Assembly (NCBI RefSeq): GCF_051020955.1
Contig: NW_027476465.1
Coordinates: 1-64,000 of the forward strand
DNA: 64,000 nt
Source: Megalopta genalis
Taxonomy: Eukaryota; Arthropoda; Insecta; Hymenoptera; Halictidae
Reading direction: 5' to 3'
The position numbers were made by a program, and so were the translations under genes. The notes under the pieces are model-generated. The model did not search any database. It worked only from the letters and a program-made list of their open reading frames with translations, and was not told the origin of the DNA. Positions 40,201 to 51,609 of the stretch are shown one piece after another (within the stretch, counting starts at the first letter, position 1; each line of letters starts with the position of its first letter).

Positions 40201-43200
40201 TTAGCATCAAATCAATGCGAAGTAGAAGGCTTATCTTCGAATCCATGCGAAACAAATGGTTTAGCTTCAAATACTTGTGATATACATGATTTAGCTACAA
40301 CTGCGTGCGAAAAAAACGAGTTAGCTTCAAAACCAAGCGAAACACATGATTTGGCCTCAAATCAATGCGAAGTAGAAGGCTTAGCTTCGAATAAATGCGA
40401 AACAAATGGTTTAGCTTCAAATACTTGTGATATACATGATTTAGCTTCAACAGCATGCGAAAGAAACGAGTTAGCTTCAAATCCATGCGAAACACATGAT
40501 TCAGATTCAAATCAATGCGAAGTAGGAGGCTTATCTTCGATCCCATCCGATACAAATGGTTTAGCTTCAAATACTTGTGATATACATGATTTAGCTTCAA
40601 CAGCATGCGAAACAAACGAGTTAGCTTCAAATCCATGCGAAACACATGATTTAGATTAAAATCAATGCGATGTAGAAGACTTATCTTCGAATCCATGCGA
40701 AACAAATGGTTTAGCTTCTAATACTTGTGATATACATGATTTAGCTTCAACTGCATGCGAAACAAACGAGTTAGCTTATAATCCATGCGAAACACATGGT
40801 TTAGCCTCAAATGAATGCGAAGTAGAAGGGTTATCTTCGTATCCGTGCGAAACAAATGGTTTAGCTTCAAATACTTGTGATACATTTGATTTAACTTCAA
40901 CAGCATGCGAAACAAACGAGTTATCTTCAAATACATGCGAAACACATGATTTAGCTTCAAATCAATGCGAAGTAGAAGGCTGATTTTCGAATCCATGCGA
41001 AACAAATGGTTTAGCTTCAAATCAATGCGAAGTAGAAGGCTGATCTTCGAATCCATGCGAAACAAATGGTTTAGCTTCAAATACTTGTGATATATATGAT
41101 TTAGCTTCAACAGCATGCGAAACAAACGAGTTAGCTTCAAATCCATGCGAAACACATGATTTAGCTTCAAATCAATGCGAAGTAGGAGGCTGATCTTCGA
41201 ATCCATGCGAAACAAATGGTTTAGCTTCAAATACTTGTGATATATATGATTTAGCTTCAACAGCATGCGAAACAAACGAGTTAGCTTCAAATCCATGCGA
41301 AACACATGATTCAGATTCAAATCAATGCGAAGTAGGAGGCTTATCTTCGATCCCATCCGATACAAATGGTTTAGCTTCAAATACTTGTGATATACATGAT
41401 TTAGCTTCAACAGCATGCGAAACAAACGAGTTAGCTTCAAATCCATGCGAAACACATGATTTAGATTAAAATCAATGCGAAGTAGAAGTCTTATCTTCGA
41501 ATCCATGCGAAACAAATGGTTTAGCTTCTAATACTTGTGATATACATGATTTAGCTTCAACTGCATGCGAAACAAACGAGTTAGCTTATAATCCATGCGA
41601 AACACATGGTTTAGCCTCAAATGAATGCGAAGTAGAAGGGTTATCTTCGTATCCGTGCGAAACAAATGGTTTAGCTTCAAATACTTGTGATACATTTGAT
41701 TTAACTTCAACAGCATGCGAAACAAACGAGTTATCTTCAAATACATGCGAAACACATGATTTAGCTTCAAATCAATGCGAAGTAGAAGGCTGATTTTCGA
41801 ATCCATGCGAAACAAATGGTTTAGCTTCAAATACTTGTGATATATATGATTTAGATTCAACAGCATGCGAAACAAACGAGTTAGCTTCAAATCCATGCGA
41901 AACACATGATTTAGCTTCAAATCAATGCGAAGTAGAAGGCTGATCTTCGAATCCATGCGAAACAGATGGTTTAGCTTCAAATACTTGTGATATATATGGT
42001 TTAGCTTCAACAGCATGCGAAACAAACGAGTAGCTTCAAATCCATGCGAAACACATGATTTAGCTTCAAATCAATGCGAAGTAGGAGGCTTATCTTCGAT
42101 CCCATGCGATACAAATGGTTTAGCTTCAAATACTTGTGTTATACATGATTTAGCTTCAACAGCATGCGAAACAAACGAGCTAGCTTCAAATCCATGCGAA
42201 ACACATGATTTAGCATCAAATCAATGCGAAGTAGAAGGCTTATCTTCGAATCCATGCGAAACAAATGGTTTAGCTTCAAATACTTGTGATATACATGATT
42301 TAGCTACAACTGCATGCGAAAAAAACGAGTTAGCTTCGAAACCAAGCGAAACACATGATTTAGCCTCAAATCAATGCGAAGTAGAAGGCTTAGCTTCGAT
42401 CCCATGCGATACAAATGGTTTAGCTTCAAATACTTGTGATATACATGATTTAGCTTCAACAGCATGCGAAAGAAACGAGTTAGCTTCAAATCCATGCGAA
42501 ACACATGATTCAGATTCAAATCAATGCGAAGTAGGAGGCTTATCTTCGATCCCATCCGATACAAATGGTTTAGCTTCAAATACTTGTGATATACATGATT
42601 TAGCTTCAACTGCATGCGAAACAAACGAGTTAGCTTCGAATCCATGCGAAACACATGATTTAGCATCAAATCAATGCGAAGTAGAAGACTTATCTTCGTA
42701 TCCATGCGAAACAAATGGTTTAGCTGCAAATACTTGTGATATACGTGATTTAGCTTCAACTGCATGCGAAACAAACGAGTTAGCTTCGAATCCATGCGGA
42801 ACGAATAGTTTAGCTTCAAATACTTGTGATGTACATGATTCAGCTACAACAGCATGCGAAACAAACGAGTTAGCTTCAAATCCATGCGAAACACATGATT
42901 TAGATTAAAATCAATGCGAAGTAGACGGCTTATCTTCGAATCCATGCGAAACAAATGGTTTATTTTCTAATACTTGTGATATACATGATTTAGCTTCAAC
43001 TGCATGCGAAACAAACGAGTTAGCTTATAATCCATGCGAAACACATGATTTAGCTTCAAATCAATGCGAAGTAGAAAGCTTAGCTTCAAAACCATGGGAA
43101 TCAAATGGTTTAGATTCAAATACTTGTGATATGCATGATTTAGCTTCAACTACTATCGAAAAAAACGAGTTAGCTTCAAATCCAAGCGAAACACATGATT

Positions 43201-46200
43201 TAGCCTCAAATCAATGCGAATTAGAAGGGTTATCTTCGTATCCGTGCGAAACAAATGGTTTAGCTGCAAATACTTGTGATATACGTGATTTAGCTTCAAC
43301 TGCATGCGAAACAAACGAGTTAGCTTCGAATCCATGCGAAACACATGATTTAGCATCAAATCAATGCGAAGTAGAAGACTTATCTTCGTATCCATGCGAA
43401 ACAAATGGTTTAGCTGCAAATACTTGTGATATACGTGATTTAGCTTCAACTGCATGCGAAACAAACGAGTTAGCTTCGAATCCATGCGAAACGAATAGTT
43501 TAGCTTCAAATACTTGTGATGTACATGATTCAGCTACAACAGCATGCGAAACAAACGAGTTAGCTTCAAATCCATGCGAAACACATGATTTAGATTAAAA
43601 TCAATGCGAAGTAGACGGCTTATCTTCGAATCCATGCGAAACAAATGGTTTATTTTCTAATACTTGTGATATACATGATTTAGCTTCAACTGCATGCGAA
43701 ACAAACGAGTTAGCTTATAATCCATGCGAAACACATGATTTAGCTTCAAATCAATGCGAAGTAGAAGGCTGATCTTCGAATCCATGCGAAACAAATGGTT
43801 TATTTTCTAATACTTGTGTTATACATGATTTAGCTTCAACAGCATGCGAAACAAACGAGCTAGCTACAAATCCATGCGAAACACATGATTTAGCATCAAA
43901 TCAATGCGAAGTAGAAGGCTTATCTTCGAATCCATCCGATACAAATGGTTTAGCTTCAAATACTTGTGATATACATGATTTAGCTTCAACTGCATGCGAA
44001 ACAAACGAGTTAGCTTATAATCCATGCGAAACACATGGTTTAGCTTCAAATTAATGCGAAGTAGAAGGGTTATCTTCGTATCCATGCGAAACAAATGGTT
44101 TAGCTTCAAATACTTGTGATACATTTGATTTAGCTTCAACAGCATGCGAAACAAACGAGTTATCTTCAAATACATGCGAAACACATGATTTAGCTTCAAA
44201 TCAATGCGAAGTAGAAGGCTGATCTTCGAATCCATGCGAAACAAATGGTTTAGCTTCAAATACTTGTGATATATATGATTTAGCTTCAACAGCATGCGAA
44301 ACAAACGAGTTAGCTTCAAATCCATGCGAAACACATGATTTAGCTTCAAATCAATGCGAAGTAGGAGGCTGATCTTCGAATCCATGCGAAACAAATGGTT
44401 TAGCTTCAAATACTTGTGATATATATGATTTAGCTTCAACAGCATGCGAAACAAACGAGTTAGCTTCAAATCCATGCGAAACACATGATTTAGCTTCAAA
44501 TCATTGCGAAGTAGGAGGCTTATCTTCGATCCCATGCGATACAAATGGTTTAGCTTCAAATACTTGTGTTATACATGATTTAGCTTCAACAGCATGCGAA
44601 ACAAACGAGCTAGCTTCAAATCCATGCGAAACACATGATTTAGCATCAAATCAATGCGAAGTAGAAGGCTTATCTTCGAATCCATGCGAAACAAATGGTT
44701 TAGCTTCAAATACTTGTGATATACATGATTTAGCTACAACTGCATGCGAAAAAAACGAGTTAGCTTCAAAACCAAGCGAAACACATGATTTAGCCTCAAA
44801 TCAATGCGAAGTAGAAGGCTTAGCTTCGAATAAATGCGAAACAAATGGTTTAGCTTCAAATACTTGTGATATACATGATTTAGCTTCAACAGCATGCGAA
44901 AGAAACGAGTTAGCTTCAAATCCATGCGAAACACATGATTCAGATTCAAATCAATGCGAAGTAGGAGGCTTATCTTCGATCCCATCCGATACAAATGGTT
45001 TAGCTTCAAATACTTGTGATATACATGATTTAGCTTCAACAGCATGCGAAACAAACGAGTTAGCTTCAAATCCATGCGAAACACATGATTTAGATTAAAA
45101 TCAATGCGATGTAGAAGACTTATCTTCGAATCCATGCGAAACAAATGGTTTAGCTTCTAATACTTGTGATATACATGATTTAGCTTCAACTGCATGCGAA
45201 ACAAACGAGTTAGCTTATAATCCATGCGAAACACATGGTTTAGCCTCAAATGAATGCGAAGTAGAAGGGTTATCTTCGTATCCGTGCGAAACAAATGGTT
45301 TAGCTTCAAATACTTGTGATACATTTGATTTAACTTCAACAGCATGCGAAATAAACGAGTTATCTTCAAATACATGCGAAACACATGATTTAGCTTCAAA
45401 TCAATGCGAAGTAGAAGGCTGATTTTCGAATCCATGCGAAACAAATGGTTTAGCTTCAAATACTTGTGATATATATGATTTAGATTCAACAGCATGCGAA
45501 ACAAACGAGTTAGCTTCAAATCCATGCGAAACACATGATTTAGCTTCAAATCATTGCGAAGTAGGAGGCTTATCTTCGAATCCATGCGAAACAAATGGTT
45601 TATTTTCTAATACTTGTGATATACATGATTTAGCTTCAACTGCATGCGAAACAAACGAGTTAGCTTATAATCCATGCGAAACACATGATTTAGCTTCAAA
45701 TCAATGCGAAGTAGAAGGCTGATCTTCGAATCCATGCGAAACAAATGGTTTAGCTTCAAATACTTGTGATATATATGATTTAGCTTCAACAGCATGCGAA
45801 ACAAACGAGATAGCTTCAAATCCATGCGAAACACATGATTTAGCTTCAAATCAATGCGAAGTAGGAGGCTTATCTTCGATCCCATGCGATACAAATGGTT
45901 TAGCTTCAAATACTTGTGTTATACATGATTTAGCTTCAACAGCATGCGAAACAAACGAGCTAGCTACAAATCCATGCGAAACACATGATTTACCATCAAA
46001 TCAATGCGAAGTAGAAGGCTTATCTTCGAATCCATCCGATACAAATGGTTTAGCTTCAAATACTTGTGATATACATGATTTAGCTTCAACTGCATGCGAA
46101 ACAAACGAGTTAGCTTATAATCCATGCGAAACACATGGTTTAGCTTCAAATTAATGCGAAGTAGAAGGGTTATCTTCGTATCCATGCGAAACAAATGGTT

Positions 46201-49023
46201 TAGCTTCAAATACTTGTGATACATTTGATTTAGCTTCAACAGCATGCGAAACAAACGAGTTATCTTCAAATACATGCGAAACACATGATTTAGCTTCAAA
46301 TCAATGCGAAGTAGAAGGCTGATCTTCGAATCCATGCGAAACAAATGGTTTAGCTTCAAATACTTGTGATATATATGATTTAGCTTCAACAGCATGCGAA
46401 ACAAACGAGTTAGCTTCAAATCCATGCGAAACACATGATTTAGCTTCAAATCAATGCGAAGTAGGAGGCTGATCTTCGAATCCATGCGAAACAAATGGTT
46501 TAGCTTCAAATACTTGTGATATATATGATTTAGCTTCAACAGCATGCGAAACAAACGAGTTAGCTTCAAATCCATGCGAAACACATGATTCAGATTCAAA
46601 TCAATGCGAAGTAGGAGGCTTATCTTCGATCCCATCCGATACAAATGGTTTAGCTTCAAATACTTGTGATATACATGATTTAGCTTCAACAGCATGCGAA
46701 ACAAACGAGTTAGCTTCAAATCCATGCGAAACACATGATTTAGATTAAAATCAATGCGAAGTAGAAGTCTTATCTTCGAATCCATGCGAAACAAATGGTT
46801 TAGCTTCTAATACTTGTGATATACATGATTTAGCTTCAACTGCATGCGAAACAAACGAGTTAGCTTATAATCCATGCGAAACACATGGTTTAGCCTCAAA
46901 TGAATGCGAAGTAGAAGGGTTATCTTCGTATCCGTGCGAAACAAATGGTTTAGCTTCAAATACTTGTGATACATTTGATTTAACTTCAACAGCATGCGAA
47001 ACAAACGAGTTATCTTCAAATACATGCGAAACACATGATTTAGCTTCAAATCAATGCGAAGTAGAAGGCTGATTTTCGAATCCATGCGAAACAAATGGTT
47101 TAGCTTCAAATACTTGTGATATATATGATTTAGATTCAACAGCATGCGAAACAAACGAGTTAGCTTCAAATCCATGCGAAACACATGATTTAGCTTCAAA
47201 TCAATGCGAAGTAGAAGGCTGATCTTCGAATCCATGCGAAACAGATGGTTTAGCTTCAAATACTTGTGATATATATGGTTTAGCTTCAACAGCATGCGAA
47301 ACAAACGAGTAGCTTCAAATCCATGCGAAACACATGATTTAGCTTCAAATCAATGCGAAGTAGGAGGCTTATCTTCGATCCCATGCGATACAAATGGTTT
47401 AGCTTCAAATACTTGTGTTATACATGATTTAGCTTCAACAGCATGCGAAACAAACGAGCTAGCTTCAAATCCATGCGAAACACATGATTTAGCATCAAAT
47501 CAATGCGAAGTAGAAGGCTTATCTTCGAATCCATGCGAAACAAATGGTTTAGCTTCAAATACTTGTGATATACATGATTTAGCTACAACTGCATGCGAAA
47601 AAAACGAGTTAGCTTCGAAACCAAGCGAAACACATGATTTAGCCTCAAATCAATGCGAAGTAGAAGGCTTAGCTTCGATCCCATGCGATACAAATGGTTT
47701 AGCTTCAAATACTTGTGATATACATGATTTAGCTTCAACAGCATGCGAAAGAAACGAGTTAGCTTCAAATCCATGCGAAACACATGATTCAGATTCAAAT
47801 CAATGCGAAGTAGGAGGCTTATCTTCGATCCCATCCGATACAAATGGTTTAGCTTCAAATACTTGTGATATACATGATTTAGCTTCAACTGCATGCGAAA
47901 CAAACGAGTTAGCTTCGAATCCATGCGAAACACATGATTTAGCATCAAATCAATGCGAAGTAGAAGACTTATCTTCGTATCCATGCGAAACAAATGGTTT
48001 AGCTGCAAATACTTGTGATATACGTGATTTAGCTTCAACTGCATGCGAAACAAACGAGTTAGCTTCGAATCCATGCGAAACGAATAGTTTAGCTTCAAAT
48101 ACTTGTGATGTACATGATTCAGCTACAACAGCATGCGAAACAAACGAGTTAGCTTCAAATCCATGCGAAACACATGATTTAGATTAAAATCAATGCGAAG
48201 TAGACGGCTTATCTTCGAATCCATGCGAAACAAATGGTTTATTTTCTAATACTTGTGATATACATGATTTAGCTTCAACTGCATGCGAAACAAACGAGTT
48301 AGCTTATAATCCATGCGAAACACATGATTTAGCTTCAAATCAATGCGAAGTAGAAAGCTTAGCTTCAAAACCATGGGAATCAAATGGTTTAGATTCAAAT
48401 ACTTGTGATATGCATGATTTAGCTTCAACTACTATCGAAAAAAACGAGTTAGCTTCAAATCCAAGCGAAACACATGATTTAGCCTCAAATCAATGCGAAT
48501 TAGAAGGGTTATCTTCGTATCCGTGCGAAACAAATGGTTTAGCTGCAAATACTTGTGATATACGTGATTTAGCTTCAACTGCATGCGAAACAAACGAGTT
48601 AGCTTCGAATCCATGCGAAACACATGATTTAGCATCAAATCAATGCGAAGTAGAAGACTTATCTTCGTATCCATGCGAAACAAATGGTTTAGCTGCAAAT
48701 ACTTGTGATATACGTGATTTAGCTTCAACTGCATGCGAAACAAACGAGTTAGCTTCGAATCCATGCGAAACGAATAGTTTAGCTTCAAATACTTGTGATG
48801 TACATGATTCAGCTACAACAGCATGCGAAACAAACGAGTTAGCTTCAAATCCATGCGAAACACATGATTTAGATTAAAATCAATGCGAAGTAGACGGCTT
48901 ATCTTCGAATCCATGCGAAACAAATGGTTTATTTTCTAATACTTGTGATATACATGATTTAGCTTCAACTGCATGCGAAACAAACGAGTTAGCTTATAAT
49001 CCATGCGAAACACATGATTTAGC
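37205..49023 (+). repeat. Three copies of a 1.35-kb block
   Basis: The copies lie at 37,205-38,555, 42,394-43,744 and 47,673-49,023 (offsets 5,189 and 5,279). Each holds the AAGCTT/CCATGG block (37,887, 43,076, 48,355), the CAACTACTATCG junction, GGTTTAGATTC, two GATATACGTG forms of B and two GACGGC/TTTATTTTC units 690 bp apart. The two right copies are more like each other, as expected if the 5,279-bp event came later. Confidence 0.9.
39440..45456 (+). repeat. 1.58-kb duplicate pair, offset 4,439 bp
   Basis: Bases 39,440-41,017 match 43,879-45,456. Shared variants include AAATCATTGCGAAGTAGG, GATGTAGAAGAC, TCAAATGAATGCG and GATTTAACTTC. CACCCGATAC at about 39,498 and GTGCGAAAAAAACG at about 40,304 are private to the left copy. 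A second match, about 43,830-44,490 with 45,930-46,590 (offset 2,100), overlaps the right copy, so this region went through several overlapping exchanges. Confidence 0.86.
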
Positions 49024-49269
49024 TTCAAATCAATGCGAAGTAGAAGGCTGATCTTCGAATCCATGCGAAACAAATGGTTTATTTTCTAATACTTGTGTTA
49101 TACATGATTTAGCTTCAACAGCATGCGAAACAAACGAGCTAGCTACAAATCCATGCGAAACACATGATTTAGCATCAAATCAATGCGAAGTAGAAGGCTT
49201 ATCTTCGAATCCATCCGATACAAATGGTTTAGCTTCAAATACTTGTGATATACATGATTTAGCTTCAAC
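41011..49269 (+). repeat. 3.0-kb duplicate pair, offset 5,279 bp
   Basis: Bases 41,011-43,990 match 46,290-49,269. Both carry a 29-bp C monomer reading AAACGAGTAGC (42,015-42,043 and 47,294-47,322), which explains the odd offset of 176 monomers minus one. GGAACGAATAG at 42,797 is a change seen only in the left copy. Other shared private states are GAAGTAGAAGTC, GCTGATTTTCG and AAACAGATGG. Confidence 0.91.
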
Positions 49270-51609
49270 AGCATGCGAAACAAACGAGCTAGCTTCAAAT
49301 CCATGCGAAACACATGATTTAGCATCAAATCAATGCGAAGTAGAAGGCTTATCTTCGAATCCATGCGAAACAAATGGTTTAGCTTCAAATACTTGTGATA
49401 TACATGATTTAGCTACAACTGCAAGCGAAAAAAACGAGTTAGCTTCAAAACCAAGCGAAACACATGATTTAGCCTCAAATCAATGCGAAGTAGAAGGCTT
49501 AGCTTCGAATAAATGCGAAACAAATGGTTTAGCTTCAAATACTTGTGATATACATGATTTAGCTTCAACAGCATGCGAAAGAAACGAGTTAGCTTCAAAT
49601 CCATGCGAAACACATGATTCAGATTCAAATCAATGCGAAGTAGGAGGCTTATCTTCGATCCCATCCGATACAAATGGTTTAGCTTCAAATACTTGTGATA
49701 TACATGATTTAGCTTCAACAGCATGCGAAACAAACGAGTTAGCTTCAAATCCATGCGAAACACATGATTTAGATTAAAATCAATGCGATGTAGAAGACTT
49801 ATCTTCGAATCCATGCGAAACAAATGGTTTAGCTTCTAATACTTGTGATATACATGATTTAGCTTCAACTGCATGCGAAACAAACGAGTTTGCTTATAAT
49901 CCATGCGAAACACATGGTTTAGCCTCAAATGAATGCGAATAGAAGGGTTATCTTCGTATCCGTGCGAAACAAATGGTTTAGCTTCAAATACTTGTGATAC
50001 ATTTGATTTAACTTCAACAGCATGCGAAACAAACGAGTTATCTTCAAATACATGCGAAACACATGATTTAGCTTCAAATCAATGCGAAGTAGAAGGCTGA
50101 TTTTCGAATCCATGCGAAACAAATGGTTTAGCTTCAAATACTTGTGATATATATGATTTAGATTCAACAGCATGCGAAACAAACGAGTTAGCTTCAAATC
50201 CATGCGAAACACATGATTTAGCTTCAAATCATTGCGAAGTAGGAGGCTTATCTTCGAATCCATGCGAAACAAATGGTTTATTTTCTAATACTTGTGATAT
50301 ACATGATTTAGCTTCAACTGCATACGAAACAAACGAGTTAGCTTATAATCCATGCGAAACACATGATTTAGCTTCAAATCAATGCGAAGTAGAAGGCTGA
50401 TCTTCGAATCCATGCGAAACAAATGGTTTAGCTTCAAATACTTGTGATATATATGATTTAGCTTCAACAGCATGCGAAACAAACGAGTTAGCTTCAAATC
50501 CATGCGAAACACATGATTTAGCTTCAAATCATTGCGAAGTAGGAGGCTTATCTTCGATCCCATGCGATACAAATGGTTTAGCTTCAAATACTTGTGTTAT
50601 ACATGATTTAGCTTCAACAGCATGCGAAACAAACGAGCTAGCTTCAAATCCATGCGAAACACATGATTTAGCATCAAATCAATGCGAAGTAGAAGGCTTA
50701 TCTTCGAATCCATGCGAAACAAATGGTTTAGCTTCAAATACTTGTGATATACATGATTTAGCTACAACTGCACGCGAAAAAAACGAGTTAGCTTCAAAAC
50801 CAAGCGAAACACATGATTTAGCCTCAAATCAATGCGAAGTAGAAGGCTTAGCTTCGAATAAATGCGAAACAAATGGTTTAGCTTCAAATACTTGTGATAT
50901 ACATGATGTAGCTTCAACAGCATGCGAAAGAAACGAGTTAGCTTCAAATCCATGCGAAACACATGATTCAGATTCAAATCAATGCGAAGTAGGAGGCTTA
51001 TCTTCGATCCCATCCGATACAAATGGTTTAGCTTCAAATACTTGTGATATACATGATTTAGCTTCAACAGCATGCGAAACAAACGAGTTAGCTTCAAATC
51101 CATGCGAAACACATGATTTAGATTAAAATCAATGCGAAGTAGAAGACTTATCTTCGAATCCATGCGAAACAAATGGTTTAGCTTCTAATACTTGTGATAT
51201 ACATGATTTAGCTTCAACTGCATGCGAAACAAACGAGTTAGCTTATAATCCATGCGAAACACATGGTTTAGCCTCAAATGAATGCGAAGTAGAAGGGTTA
51301 TCTTCGTATCCGTGCGAAACAAATGGTTTAGCTTCAAATACTTGTGATACATTTGATTTAACTTCAACAGCATGCGAAACAAACGAGTTATCTTCAAATA
51401 CATGCGAAACACATGATTTAGCTTCAAATCAATGCGAAGTAGAAGGCTGATTTTCGAATCCATGCGAAACAAATGGTTTAGCTTCAAATACTTGTGATAT
51501 ATATGATTTAGATTCAACAGCATGCGAAACAAACGAGTTAGCTTCAAATCCATGCGAAACACATGATTTAGCTTCAAATCATTGCGAAGTAGGAGGCTTA
51601 TCTTCGATC
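44545..51609 (+). repeat. Overlapping duplicates at offsets 4,679 and 1,349 bp
   Basis: Bases 44,545-45,963 match 49,224-50,641 (offset 4,679, becoming 4,678 after the one-base deletion at 49,933-49,961). Bases 49,225-50,260 match 50,574-51,609 (offset 1,349). The member at 49.9 kb is missing one base (GCGAATAGAAGGG for GCGAAGTAGAAGGG). The others keep it, so the deletion is younger than the duplications. Seen only once each are TGCAAGCGAAAAA at 49,423, CATACGAAAC at 50,321 and GATGTAGCTTC at 50,907. Confidence 0.86.

Larger units (their letters stand above)
9841..48380 (+). repeat. AAGCTT / CCATGGGAATC marker block, ten copies
   Basis: An E-A monomer pair reading GAAAGCTTAGC and AAACCATGGGAA creates HindIII and NcoI sites. 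AAGCTT lies at 9842, 16681, 17731, 18721, 26249, 32067, 37887, 43076 and 48355. A tenth copy near 35,457 reads AAAGATTAGC and keeps only CCATGG. Copy 18,721 reads GGGAAACAAA after CCATGG where the others have GGGAATC. The sequence just to the right is normally CAACTACTATCG or CAACTACAATCG, at 16.7 kb CAACTGC. Spacings follow the segmental duplications (990, 5,818, 5,189, 5,279). Confidence 0.88.
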
